This document shows positions 43,740-54,989 of a stretch of 64,000 nucleotides of DNA, in pieces. The position numbers were made by a program, and so were the translations under genes. Under the pieces are notes generated by a model. It was given only the letters and a program-made list of their open reading frames with translations, had not been told where the DNA came from and ran no database searches. The stretch's first letter is position 1. Each line of letters begins with the position of its first letter. The DNA lies in contig NC_072796.1 of assembly GCF_028583425.1 (NCBI RefSeq), positions 142,795,464-142,859,463 on the forward strand. The letters are read 5' to 3'. This DNA comes from Eublepharis macularius. Lineage: Eukaryota > Chordata > Lepidosauria > Squamata > Eublepharidae.

Positions 43740-46700
43740 TTAGTACAGTCCTCGAAGCCTGTCCATGAAACTGGGCCTCTTCCCCACCAGCTGTCCCTTC
43801 CCGGGGCTGTGCTTTGGGCTCCCCTCGTGCCGCGCTTGGGGCCTGGGCTCCTCTTCCCGCTTCTCCTTGGAGTGTGATTTGGGGCTGCTCGGCAGGGGGT
43901 GGCCGTGCTTGCTGTGCCCATGTCCCTTTGCGGCCCGGACTTTCTTCTCCAGGTCTCTGTGCTGGGAGGACTGGAGGGCCCTGTTGCGCTCTGCCCTCTT
44001 GGCCTCCCTCTGGGAACGTCGCTCGAAAGCTGCCACGATCTGGGACACTCGGTTCTCCGCCTCTAGCTGGATCGCCACTTCCTGCGCAGAGGGGTCTGTC
44101 CTTTTCTTGCCCCCCTGCTTGCCCGGGGCTGATTTGGCCCGGGCTTTCTGACGCTCACAGAACAGGCAAGAACACGCAGCCACGGAAGGGCCTGTGTAAT
44201 CCTCACAGGGGAGGATCCGTGCGATGGGCTAAAGTGGAAAGAGAAGAGGGGTAAACCTTAGACACTGACGGCTTGCCAGTCCCAGGGAATTTATCAGCCA
44301 GGTTGTCAACTCCTCACCCAGCAGAGGGTCTGGCACCTTTTCACAGCTGCATGCCAGGAGGATATTCACGGAGCTGCAGCCCCAGCTATGGCAGCCCGTT
44401 AGGGTTGCCACGTGCCTAGTGGTGGTGGTGGTGGGGAACTGGCACTTACCTCATGTCCGTGGCATGCTCCATCGCTGGTGCTCCTGTGATGACATCACTT
44501 CCGGAAATGACATCATCGTGCCGGTCGTGGAAGTGTTCCCATGCTCTGCGTGGGGCCGAATTGGCCTGTTTTGGCGCCAAAATCGGCCCCAAATGAAGCA
44601 TGGGAGCGGCCAGTGCGCCAGTGTCACTTCCAGAGGTGATGTTGTTGCTCTCCTCGGGAACGCGCATGCTGTGCGTGTTCCCGGGATGCCTGCCGGTAGT
44701 GGGACCCATAGACCGGAAGGGTCTCCAGATATCCCCTGCAGCTGCTGAGTCTGTCCCCCGGAAAGGGCCCGCAGTGACAGCTTGAGAGCTCTCTCGGTGC
44801 CTCCTGCTTCCCCTCAATGGGCAAAACACGCCGACAGAACAGAATCACTGCTCATTATTCGGCCGTCGAAAGCAAGCGGCTTGTGCATTCTTTTCATAAT
44901 CTCACAATACCCTGCTCACCCGTAGACCATCAGAGTTACTTTAGTGGGGCACATCTCTCGCCCACAAAATGGCCGGGTCCCTGCACTGTATCCACTGCAA
45001 AGGCTCTGCAGGGTTTTGTGCCAAAGGTCTTCTTGTGCCTGGAAGACGGGTGCAAGTGGCAAGTTCATCTTATTGATGGCTCTAACCCAGTGATGCTCCC
45101 TCAGTGGCTCGGGGACCACCTGTGGCTCTTCACAGCACCCTTCTCCAACATGGCACCCACCCCGTGTTTTGGAAAATAGGCAAGGTCACGTCATGGTAGG
45201 TTCATACCCTGAACGAGCCACCACAGAACCGAAAACCTGCTAGCCTTTTACTGAGCTGTGGGTGGGCCCCCTGCCAGGAACGGAAGTTATGAGCTCCTCG
45301 TCTCCAACGTCCCGGCTCTCTTCTCTGCAGCCTCTGTGCTCGAAGGCTACCAGGCAGCCCAGCGAGTTAGCCACAGTGAGGAGAGAGTACAACCACTGCT
45401 GCCGCCATAGCAGCCAGCTGGGAGGAGAGCGAGCTGGGCCGGCCACAGTTGGGAGGTGCTGGTTTCGTCAGGGAATTAAAAAGGCTCTAGCACATACATA
45501 TTTGTGTGTGTGTGGTGCCCTCAAGTCAGAGCTGACTTATGGTAACCCCTGGTGGGGATTCCATAGCAAGGAACTATCAGAGGTGGTGTGCCATTGCCTG
45601 CCTCAGCAACTCTGATCTTTGATGGAGGTCTCCCATCCAAGTACTAACCAAGGCCGACCCTGCTTAGCTTCTGAGATCTGGCTCACCTGGGCTATCCAGG
45701 TCAGGGCACGTACCTCTTTATTTCTCTCTTCTATGATTGCGTGTGCATGTGCTTGGGATGCTGAGCAGGGCACAGATGCGGCTCTTTTGATTGATAGCAA
45801 TTGCGAATGAGGGTCTCCGCGAGCCACAGACTGAGGTGCCACTGATAACCTGACCGGCAGTCACATCACTTGTGCTGCGCTTAGAACAAACAGCAGTGAG
45901 AACAAAAAAAAAAATGATGGCATGTTGGTTTATCTAAATTTGCTCCTAAGATCAGCTCAGGTTTGTAGCAGCCTTAATGGACACCCCTTGAGCCTGAACA
46001 GAGAAATTCTTAATAACTGGTGAGTCCAGATTTCAGACCTGAAAAATGTTTGGTGGGAGGCTCTGGCCAGCAAGAAACAGGTATAAACCTGCAGGGCTCT
46101 AAGGAAGGATGAGATGATTGGACAGAGAGGATAGCACTGAGCTACGAAAGCAGGACAGCGTCCCCATCGTTGCTGCCGCCTGACGGATCAGCAGGGGAGG
46201 GGCACCGTCTCTACAGGTATTGAGGAGGAACGATCAGATTTTATGTTTCCAGCTGGGGGCTGCCGTTTCACCCCCTCCTTCATCCCCAACATCACTTGAT
46301 CTGTTCAAACCTTTCTGCACAGGATGCCTGCTGTCAAGGTCAGGGCATGCCACATCTTCTCCCCCCTCCCCTTTTAAACATCTAGCCTGATGAAGAGTTC
46401 TGTGGAACTCAAAAACTTGCACTGTGTGGTATCTTGTTTTGGTTGGTCCTAAGAAAGGGGGTTTGGACCAATTTGCTTTTTGGATTTTGATTTAGACCAG
46501 TGTAGGTACTTGCAAACTGTCTGTTTCCTAGAAGTGGCCCTTCCTTCGGGTGCCCCTGGTTTCAGATGCCACACAACCCTGGCATGTCTCGTGGTTTGGA
46601 AGTGTCCATCTGGCACTCCGAAGGGCCACCAGACCTGACAAAGGCAGCCTGGCAGAAGCCCTGCCGTTCGCCACGGCCGGCAGGACGGAGGCATGGCAAA

Positions 46701-49700
46701 GCCCCTCCATGTTCTCATCCCTCTGCTGCCGCCTCCTCCTCCTCACCTGGTGACCGGGACTGCTTCCTTTGTGGGGCCTCCTTCCCTGTCTGGCCTCTGC
46801 AGGGCTTTCCAGACTCCAACGTCCTGCGGCATCTCCGGCTCTGCCCCAGGGATCCCCTTCCTTTGGCTCCAGGGAGCCACGCGTGGCACCCCTTCCTGAG
46901 GCTCGTGGGCTTACGAGGCCTGTCCCTGTTTTTTTCTCCGGCTTTGCATGCCTGGGATGCTGGTCCACTGGGGCCTGCTCCAGCCACGTCTGAACTTTGG
47001 AAAGCGACCGTTGTGAGGAAGAGCCTCCTTTCCAATGGGCAACTCTGGCTCCGTTTCTGTTCTCTTCCTGCAGCGGACCCCAGCGCTCCTCGTAGAAGGC
47101 CTCCTTCCCTGCCGGCAGGTCCTGGTTGAACGCTTGGCAGGCCTCACAGCTTTGGACGTGGCTGATCCGGCACCGAGGCAGAATCCTGGCTGAGCTGCTC
47201 GCCACTGTAGTGGGCGTGCTGCCTTCCTGCCTCCGTGGAGAGCCTCCTGGAGTCCCCCCTTTGCTCGTGGGATCGTGCCGGAGTTGCCTGAGGCACTGGT
47301 CGTAATATACGCCTGGCTCGTAATTGTCCCCGGAACTGCAGATGTGCTCCACCACCACCCCTCTGGTTTGGACTGGCCGGCCGTGATTCTGCCTCCTGCG
47401 CGGCCGCTCGGCTCCCGCATGTTCCTTTCTGGTGCTGCTCCGGCATCTCCTGTGGCTGGAGGGCTCTTGCGGGTCCTCCACGTTCTCATAGCTGTCAGAC
47501 TGCTGGGCCGCATCAAAAGCCCAGGCTTTCACTTTCTCAGAGAAAAAAGTGTCCAGAGCCTCTGCAGCATTGCGGTTGAAGACGGAGGACCTTTCGATGC
47601 CGAGGCTGGGTGAGGAGCGTGCCTGCGGACACAACGCTGCCTGGCGCCCATCAGGATCTTTTGCTGTTAAGCTGGCTGAATCCTGGTCACGGTGAAGGGG
47701 GCTTCGGTGACCGGCATACTCCTTGTGGTGGGCACTCCTTGTTGTGTGTGATTTTCTGAGGCTGCAATCTCGGAAGGATCTAGAGAGATCTAGAAATTAA
47801 CAGAAAACCTAAACTCAAGAACGGCTCTAATCCATAACCTTCTCCCTAGAGCAGAAGGCGGTTTCATCCTTTGAAGAATAGCACCAGTTCAGGGTTGCTC
47901 TCTCTTGGGTCTAGGCCTTTCTTTCCATTTGAGTCATCTCACCATAATACAACAATGCAACAGAGCCAGCCTGGTGAAGTGGTTAAGAGCAGCAGGACTC
48001 TAATCTGGAGAATCAAACACAGAGAGCCCAAGCTCAAGGAAGTACAACAAGGGGTATGAATGTATACACCTTACGTTTGTATGAAATTCAAAGGTTTTTT
48101 TCTTTTATATTCAAATCCTTAATAGGAGTAATTCAATATATCAAATATTTATGTACATAAGTCCCCAACAGAAATTACATGTGAAACTACCTTGTCCCAC
48201 ACATTGGGAGACAAACAGCACTTACGAACTGATAGAGAGCATTGAATGTATAGGCTCTGTGTTTTGGCATTCTTGATGTATGAAAGGAATATGATTTGTA
48301 CACATGTAATTTCTGTTGGGGACTTATGTACATAAATATTTGATATATTGAATTACTCCTATTAAGGATTTGAATATAAAAGAAAAAAAACTTTGAATTT
48401 CATACAAACGTAAGGTGTATACATTCATACCCCTTGTTGTACTTCCTTGAGCTTGGGCTCTCTGTGTTTGATGCTTACTTCGGAAGTTTCCCTCCTTTGC
48501 GTTTGTCTCTAATCTGGAGAGCCAGGTTTGATTCCCCATGCCTCCACTTGAAGCCAGTTGGGTGACCTTGAGTTAGTCACAGCTTTTCAGAGCTCTCTCA
48601 GCCTCACCTACCTCACAGGGTGTCTGTCTGTGGGGATAATAATGACATTGACTTTGTAAACTGCTCTCAGTGTGGCATTAAGTTGTCCTGAAGAGCAGTA
48701 TATAAATTGAATGTTATTATTATAAGTATGCTGTGGCCAGGCTGGTCATCTTCAGATATATCAGCATGCAAAGGTGTTCAGCAGGGTTGCGTGTTAGCTC
48801 CCCTGTTATTTAATTTGTACATAAGTGATGTAACTCTTTGGGGTCTTCCTGGTGCAAGGTAATTACACCCTCTACATCTATATTGTGCATTTGGGGAAGG
48901 GCAGGCCTGTTCTCAGTGCCCCCACCTACAGAGGTGAGGAGGATGGGACCCAGAGACATGGCCTTCTCAGCGGTGGCTTTGGTCTTTGGGATGCCCTTTC
49001 CCTTGAGGTTTGCCATTCTTTGCCAGGCCAAATCCTAGAACTTTTCACTGAGAGGTTTAATCTTTTAAAAGTTGTTTTTATGGTGTGCTTCTGACCTGAT
49101 AACTGTTTTATGGACATCATTTTAAACTGTTGTTTTATGCCCGTGGCTTGTATTTACAACTTTTTAGATTATTGATCATTTTTATGCTGTTATTTTTATG
49201 ATAATTGTATTTCTTTTTTCTTTGTGAGTAGTCTCAAGCAGGCATCTGGGGAGGGGCAGTAGATATATTTTCTTAATTAATGAATCAACCATTGAATCGA
49301 TCGATCAATTAATGTGATATGCACTCCCTGTCAGAATCTGCCCTGGGAGGAGAAACAACAACAACAACATCCAATTTATATACCGCCCTTCAGGACAACT
49401 TAATGCCACACTCAGAGCGGTTTGCAAAGTGTGTTTTTATTATCCTCGCGACAATCACCCTGTGAGGTGGGTGGGGCTGAGAGAGCTCTGAGAGAGCTGT
49501 GACTGCCCCAAGGTCACCCAGCTGGCTTCAAGTGGAGGAGTGGGGAATCAAACCTGGCTCTCCAGATCAGAGTCCTGCCGTTCTTAACCACTGCACCAAA
49601 CTGGATACTTCACAACCGCCACAGACATTGGGGCGACCTCTTTCTCCCATGCCCGAAGCTCTTCCAATCTATATTTATTTGTAAGGCATCTTAGCAACAT

Positions 49701-50092
49701 GCTTTTTTATGCTTACCAGAAATGATTGAGGTCATAGAAAATTCCGGCTCTCCATGCAGCCTGCCGGCATCATTGATGCCATCTGGGTCTGTCTCCCAGT
49801 CGTCATCCTCATCAGCGCTATGAGGAAACCGAGGCGCCGGGTCTGGTCCTTTGTGGCCCCCCCTGCTCCTGCAGGCATTTGGTGACCGGTGATTCCGGAG
49901 GCAGCCAGATGGGTCCATGTAGGAGGACCGAAAATATTGAGGAGTGTCGACGAAGCAAAAGGATAGCCACTGTGAGAGCCCAAGAACATCGCCGTGCTCC
50001 CAGCTGGAGCTGGCGGAGTCTGGCCACTGTGATGTCAACGCGATGTCACGCAGGGTTCTCGCCTTCCGTGGGACAATCTGCTGATCTTGCAT
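43740..50092 (-). CDS. Unrecognised protein, three coding exons (about 635 residues)
   Basis: I do not recognise this protein. Three minus-strand exons join with matching phases: 50092-49717 (ends phase 1), 47789-46747 (starts with 2 nt, ends phase 0) and 44228-43740, all GT-AG, 1908 nt. The start MQDQQIVPRKARTL has an in-frame TGA just upstream. The N-terminal part has an acidic DEDDDWETDPDG stretch. The middle has SSVFNRNAAEALDTFFSEKV, then mostly basic, low-complexity sequence and a CEAC-type cysteine pair. The C-terminus starts PIARILPCEDYTG, has a CSCLFCERQ cluster and a charged likely helix (EAENRVSQIVAAFERRSQRE), and ends FMDRLRGLY. No membrane segment is visible. More exons could lie between 44.2 and 46.7 kb. 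In human nothing coding sits between FOXH1 and PPP1R16A, so the gene may be missing there. A nuclear or centrosomal role would be a guess. Confidence 0.72.
44402..44755. mobile_element. Interspersed repeat with GGTTGCCA-like left end
   Basis: Begins 'tagggttgccacgtgcc', contains 'atgacatcacttccggaaat' and paired 'gcatgctgtgcgtgttcccg' blocks, and looks like a GC-rich lizard MITE or SINE. It lies in intron 2 of the unrecognised gene. Family not certain. Confidence 0.4.
45500..45712 (-). mobile_element. 5S-rRNA-derived SINE, reversed
   Basis: 'aggtctcccatccaagtact' and 'ccgaccctgcttagcttctg' are the reverse complement of the 5S internal control region; 'gtgccattgcctgcctcagc' is the shared body. 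In an intron of the minus-strand gene and in its sense orientation. Confidence 0.88.
47965..48722 (+). mobile_element. tRNA-derived SINE split by an insertion
   Basis: SINE head at 47965-48011 ('ggtgaagtggttaagagcag'), then foreign DNA to 48506, then the SINE resumes at 48507 and ends 'cagtatataaattgaatg'. The 14 bases CTCTAATCTGGAGA occur on both sides of the insertion (47998-48011 and 48507-48520). Confidence 0.85.
48012..48506. mobile_element. Foldback insertion with about 175-bp arms
   Basis: The left arm begins 'tcaaacacagagagcccaag' and the right arm ends 'cttgggctctctgtgtttga'; the arms are nearly perfect reverse complements through 'gtccccaacagaaattacat'. The spacer is about 110-130 nt. 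About 34 extra bases follow the right arm and have no partner on the left. The 14-bp target-site duplication fits target-primed insertion or a variable-TSD element better than an 8-bp hAT or TA-type transposon. Confidence 0.8.
48735..49320 (+). mobile_element. LINE fragments (RT motif and L2-like 3' end)
   Basis: 48776-48836 translates to VQQGCVLAPLLFNLYISDV, the reverse transcriptase QG..L.P.LF motif. It is followed after a break by an L2-like 3' region ('gggatgccctttcccttgag', 'gaggtttaatcttttaaaag') and an AT-rich tail with ATTG/ATCG repeats. Confidence 0.7.
49355..49610 (-). mobile_element. tRNA-derived SINE, reversed
   Basis: From 'atccaatttatataccgccc' to 'ttaaccactgcaccaaactg'; reversed full-length copy of the 12072 type. 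Sits in intron 1 of the coding part, next to exon 49717-50092. Confidence 0.85.
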
Positions 50093-50819
50093 TCAGGGGG
50101 TGCATCGAAGAAAGAGAAGTGTTGGGTCATGCTCCAGTTCATAGTCACGCCAGCCTTGGATTTTACAAAATGGAGACATGGGAAAAATTGGAAGGGTTCG
50201 AAATGAGAAAGACAGGGGAATTCAGCCAACATCACAGAACAATGAGGGCTGACTTTCAAAGAACCGAGAGTTCATGAGGACTACTTATGGATCGTGGCCT
50301 TGCATGCACCCAAGGGTGCATCTGGTCCAGAATTCTTTTCATCCAATGGTAAGTCAGAGGCTTTGGATCACTTACAAAGAAGGCAGAAATGTGACGACCC
50401 CCCCTGTTGTTGCCTGTGAATATGAAAGCTCCATTTGGAGAGAGGCCGGGGGTTCTCCACCTAAAGTAACAGGAGCTTGGGAAGACCCTTGTTTGGGTGG
50501 AGACCGTTTGGAGCTCGCTATCAGTCAGAACAGACAAATGGAAACAAAGGGTCTGCTCTCCCACTCGTTGGGGTCTCCGGCAGAGAGAAATCTTTCCGAG
50601 GCAGCTTCATGCGGCTATCATGGGATTGAATGCCCCTTCCAAGGTAAGAGGGGGTCTGGTTCCAATAAGAGGGGAATGTGCTCAAACAACTGTGCATTCC
50701 CCAGAACGGATAAATCAGCTTCATCCACTCGAGCCATTTGACAGTGGTTCATTGGTGGTGCTTGGCAGAACATCCATGTTGCACCAATTCTGCAGTCACT
50801 CCTTTGGTTAACCATCAGT

Positions 50820-51150
50820 TACCGGGTTCAGATCAAAGTTCTGCTTATCACCTGCAAAGCCCTTAATGGTCTTGGGCCCCCGGACCTGTGGGACTGCCTC
50901 CCCAGCTATGCTCTGCTGCAACAGAACGAACCCATTCACATGCATTCTCAGTGGTGGTTCCCACCTTGTGGAATGGCTTGCCTTGTGGAGGTCAGAAGGT
51001 CCACATGTCTATCATTTTACAGAATGTACAAAAGAAGAAATGCTCAGGAGGGCCTTTTTATAAAGAGATTAGAACTGTTGGAACGGTCAGGATGCTTTTA
51101 CGAGGGAATAGGATTCTAGCTAAGGCAACGTTTATTGTGTTTATCCGCTT
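50820..51150 (+). mobile_element. L2-type LINE C-terminal region
   Basis: 'aagttctgcttatcacctgc' and 'cacatgcattctcagtggtg' match the L2 end, with HAFSVVVPTLWNGLP readable in frame near 50930-50980. Confidence 0.7.
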
Positions 51151-51249
51151 GAAAACGTGGCTGTGGGGAAGGGCTTGGCTTGGCTCTGTGGAGTCTCTGG
51201 CAGCATGCCGGTATGTGCAGCAGTCAAAATGTTTCCAGTGTAAATGAGA

Positions 51250-51420
51250 GGCAGTATGGTGGTGTAAGAAGAGGGAAATCTGGCTTCAAAATCCCGGTCA
51301 ACCACAATGAATACTGGGCAGCCCGGGGCCAGTAAATATTTCTCAGCCTATCCTACTTCACAGGGTTGTTTTGAAGGGGAAAAGGAAGGAAGGCTGAGAT
51401 AGAAATGAAACTTAAGTATT
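51250..51420 (+). mobile_element. tRNA-derived SINE, decayed
   Basis: 'ggcagtatggtggtgtaaga' head with 'cctacttcacagggttgttt' body; B box decayed. Confidence 0.45.
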
Positions 51421-51469
51421 CTGCTCAACTTGCTTTGCCTCATCTTAAACTGGTACGGATGGATCAAGA

Positions 51470-51625
51470 TGGGTAGCCGTGTTTGTCTGTAGCAACAGAA
51501 AAGAGCAAGAGTCTGGTAGCACCTATAAGACTAACAAAGAAGTCAGCTGTGACTCATGAAAGCTCATACCCTACAACAAATTGTGTTAGTCTTATAGGTG
51601 CTACTGGACTCTTGCTCTCTTCCAG
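51470..51625. mobile_element. Older MITE-family element
   Basis: 'aagagcaagagtctggtagc' and 'cttataggtgctactggact' ends with 'gactcatgaaagctcatacc' centre; close to 17102-17300. The centre is shortened. Confidence 0.7.
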
Positions 51626-51654
51626 TGGTACTGATGGTTTTTGATGTGGCTGAT

Positions 51655-51872
51655 TTTAGGGTTGGCAGCTGCAGGCTGGAAAATTCCTGGAGATTTTGTG
51701 TGGAGCCTAGAGAGCGTGGGGTTTGGGAGGAGAGTAACCTCAGTGGAATATAATGCCCTAGAGTCTGCCTTCCAAAGCAGCCATTTCTCCAGGGGAACTG
51801 ATCTCTGTGACCTGGAGATCAGTTGTGATTCCGGGAGATCTCCAGCCACCACCTGGAGATTAGCAACCCTAC
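51655..51872. mobile_element. MITE with GGGTTGGCAGCTG / TAGCAACCCTA ends
   Basis: Left end 'tagggttggcagctgcaggc' and right end 'cctggagattagcaacccta' form imperfect inverted repeats. Best-preserved copy in the window of the family at 6655, 30300 and 53000. Confidence 0.75.
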
Positions 51873-51884
51873 TTAGATACTGCT

Positions 51885-52075
51885 GGTACACAGTAGAGTC
51901 CAGCAGCACCTTTTAAGACTAACCACCTTCACTGTAGCATACGCTTTCGAGAACCACAGCTCTCTTCGTCAGATGCATGTGACGAAGAGAGCTGTGGTTC
52001 TCGAAAACTTATGCCACAATAAAATTGGTTAGTCCTAAAAGGAGCTACTGGACGCTTTACTGTTTTGCTGGTACA
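51885..52075. mobile_element. Palindromic MITE copy
   Basis: Arms from 'cagtagagtccagcagcacc' to 'ctactggacgctttactgtt', centre 'gtcagatgcatgtgacgaag'. Lies about 80 nt inside the intron from the donor of the putative untranslated exon. Confidence 0.88.
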
Positions 52076-52155
52076 TAGCGTGCTTTCTACATGCTTTAAG
52101 AAACTTTCACTTTTTAAACTGCAAAGCTTTTAATTATTATTTTTTAAACTCATAC

Positions 52156-52258
52156 CTGGCGGGTCTGGAAGCAAACCACGCTCCCGCCGCCCCGCCGTCT
52201 TTCGCGGCCACGCCTCTACTGTTCGGCCACACTCAACATGGCGGCGAAAGGGTAGCCG
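52156..52258 (-). other. Putative untranslated first exon of the unrecognised gene
   Basis: On the minus strand a donor CGCCAG|GTATGAG is read at 52156/52155. Upstream, within the CpG island, is a short upstream frame MLSVAEQ with its ATG in the good context GCCGCCATG (52239). The exon could splice to an acceptor 5' of the ATG at 50092. The 5' boundary is arbitrary. Confidence 0.45.
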
Positions 52259-52660
52259 CCCACTTCCTGCCTGTACCGGAAGTGTGGCCGGTTGTCGTGG
52301 CGACGGCGCTGGGCCGAGTGGGAAAGCGGGACCCGAGGGAGGCCCGGCTTGGGAACGCGAAAGGGGGTGAGTGAGGCGCGAGGGGCGGGAAGGGGAGCGC
52401 GGGAGAGCCGAGCGGGGCTGCCGTGGAGGCCCGGGGTGGCGGGAAGGCAGGGCCTCAGCCGAGAGGAAGGGTCGTCATGGGAGGTAGCGGGGTTGGGGGT
52501 CTGAGGTGTAGGGGGGGGGTTGGGGTCATGTGACCAGGCCGGGTGGGGGTGGGAGTTTGGGGGCGAGGGGGGAGTTCGCTCTTGGGAGCGGGTGGGGGGG
52601 GTCACTGGCCGTGGCGGGGGGCCCCTTGCCCCTTGCCCAGCTGGCATCCCCGTTAGGAGA
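52160..52660. promoter_or_regulatory. CpG island, probable divergent promoter
   Basis: Sharp rise in CpG. Two ETS-type sites face each other: CACTTCCTG at 52261-52269 and ACCGGAAGTG at 52275-52284. An X-box-like inverted repeat GTTGTCGTGGCGAC is at 52291-52304, one mismatch per half from the RFX consensus. No TATA box. Putative donors point both ways (52155 on minus, 52367 on plus). Confidence 0.65.
52285..52366 (+). other. Putative untranslated first exon, plus strand (PPP1R16A candidate)
   Basis: GC-rich sequence ends at a good donor AAGGGG|GTGAGTG (52366/52367). No ATG-initiated coding sequence joins it in the window. In human PPP1R16A lies next to FOXH1 on the opposite strand, so it is the natural candidate, but no PPP1R16A coding exon is visible before 64 kb. 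Confidence 0.35.
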
Positions 52661-52999
52661 GGCTAAAAGTTTTGAAGTTTAGAGAAAAGACTGGCCGAGG
52701 GGGGAGGGAGTTTCGTATTTTTAATCCTTTCCCCCAAATACTAGAACTCGACCCCCTCCCCAGTTAAATGCACCTGGTACGGACGGACAGAATGAAACCG
52801 TGCATTGCTAACTTGTGGAACTCACTGCCAAAGGATGCATTTATGGCCACTCGCCTCTGTGGCTAGACCAGTTCATAGAAGAAAGGCTGATCTATGGTGA
52901 AAGAGGGCCTCCAGGGTTAGAGGCAGTATACCTGTGAATTTCCTGACAGAAGGGAGGTAGGATGAGGATGTCATGAATGCCTTTTGCTGAGGCGAAGGA

Positions 53000-53165
53000 G
53001 CCGTGGGTAGGGTTGCCAGCTCCAGGCTGGGAAACTCCTGGAGATTTGGGGGGGGGGGTGGAACCTGGGGAGGGCAGGGTATGGAGAGGGGACAGACCTC
53101 AGCAAGGTGTAATGCCTGAGTCCACTCTCCAAGGCAGGGCTGTTTTTCTTGGGACGTGCCTCTAG
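53000..53165. mobile_element. MITE, left portion of the GGTTGCCA family
   Basis: 'agggttgccagctccaggct' start, then 'actcctggagatttgggggg' and 'aggtgtaatgcctgagtcca'; the right end is not present. Confidence 0.6.
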
Positions 53166-53169
53166 TTGT

Positions 53170-54985
53170 GAAAGATGGATATTGGTGGAGGGTGGGCTGT
53201 CTTTGCTTGAGAGCAATGGTGACTAGGGCCAACTCAAGTGCCTAGCCAAGCATGCTAGGCACTTGTAAGCATGCAGAGGAAGCAGAGGCCGCATGCAGTC
53301 TGGCCATTGCGTCCACAGAAGAAGATGGAAGGGCTGCTCTTAGGTTGGCCAGGACAACATTATGTGGGGTGAGAAAAGGCCCTAGGCCGGCACTCATGGG
53401 AGATGTGGTGGTGTTCCCTAATTGGGGAGGAGGTGGAACTCACCAGTCACACAAGAACAGCAAAGGGACGGATGCGGGGCCCCTTAGCCCAGCTCCTGAC
53501 CATGCCCTCTGTCACATGTGCTTCAGAGGGCTGTTTTGCAGTGCATTCTCTGATGTGCACCATGTTATCGCTCTGGTGTTGTGGGAAAATCTCAATACTT
53601 AAGATTAGCAGAAGTGGGTCTTTTGAATCGTTTGATGTACCAAGAATGTTATTTTGGACAGGACAGGAAGGCAGGGTATAAATGTAGTAAATAAACTAAA
53701 ACTCTTCACCAGTGTACAGAATGAAGGACTCAGGATAACTCTAAAGCATGCATATTTTAATCAAGCACAAATTGCCATTATTGTCCTGGCAGTTTTGTAT
53801 CCCTCAGCAAATAAAACACATCGTTTTTTTGCTCTGCATTGCATCTTGGTACAGGGAGGAGGGGGTCTGGATCCGTCTTTCATTCCAGGTTGAAGACAAT
53901 GAGTGCATGTCAGAAGTTTTCCAGGTGCCACGTTAGAGAGCAATTGTTCTTGAAGAGTAGTTGTTTTAGTGCCAGAATGAGCAGCTTTGTGAAATGATCA
54001 CAACCGCCAGGGGCGTGCCTGTTCATAATGAGAGCGCTCTTTTAGAGAGCGTCCCTGAAGTTCCTTTGTGCAGCACGGAAGCTCCATCTGAGCTTTTCCT
54101 CCTCCTTTCTTGCCATAGCAAAGAGACACAAAAGTTGATCTGGCTTTCAGATTTGATTGTATAACCTTCTCTTACATCTCTCCCCCCCCCCCCCGCCTGC
54201 TTCCCACTGATTGTTGTACCTTCTGTTTTGCAATTTAAGCTCTGTGCTTATTTACTCTCCACATATGCGTGTGTAATATATTTCCATAGCAGCCAGAGCA
54301 TAGTGACTTGAGGTACATGTTCAGAATATGCGGTGAAACAAGCTGATTCAACCTGTTTGACTAGACTGGTTAGCTTTTGCTTGGCTTTGTTACCTTGGTG
54401 CTTTCAGCCTAGGGGAGGCTGTGTTAATTCAAATAACTGGATACCTTTTCAGTTAAACTCCACAGTGATTTTTAGGGGGAGCTTCTGCCTTTGAAAACTG
54501 CCCCCCCCTTTCTGAAAGTCCTAGCTGTTTCCAGACTTGCTGGTATTTATTCATATTCCAGAACTTTTGGTCCTGTGTTCAGAAGGTTGGGTACGTAGAT
54601 GGCAGCATCTCTTTATGCAATCAGTTATTCTTAGGAAACTACCACAGACTCTCTGCAACCCCTGATTTGATTTTCAAGGGATGAGGCAGCTCCTTGAAAC
54701 TGCTGTCAAGCTCCGGGCTTCTTAAACTTCCTCCTGACCATGAAACCACAGATTGTTTCCTCTGGTATGCAGAAGAAGATGGGAGAGCACTGTTTGTTTG
54801 GGCATGCCCTTATTTAGCAGAACTTTTATACCACCTTTCTGTGAGAGATGCTTAAGGGTGCTTACAACAATACAGCAACAATTCCAAAAATAAGAGAGAG
54901 AACAATTAAAATCCCAGATATAAACACCAGAAGGCTGTACTGTAAGGAAGTGATTTCAGAGGGATGCAACAGTCGAGGGATAAGG
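53170..54985. other. Putative intron or spacer, no exon recognised
   Basis: Mostly unique, with a C run near 54185 and a LINE-like tail near 53650-53690. No coding exon or RNA gene supported. Confidence 0.4.
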
Positions 54986-54989
54986 ACTG

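Noticed and set aside
46528-46746. Continuation of the middle exon of the unrecognised gene to a stop at 46528
   Set aside because: A good donor CACCAG|GTGAGG at 46747/46746 is in phase with the next exon at 44228; the read-through part looks like intron.
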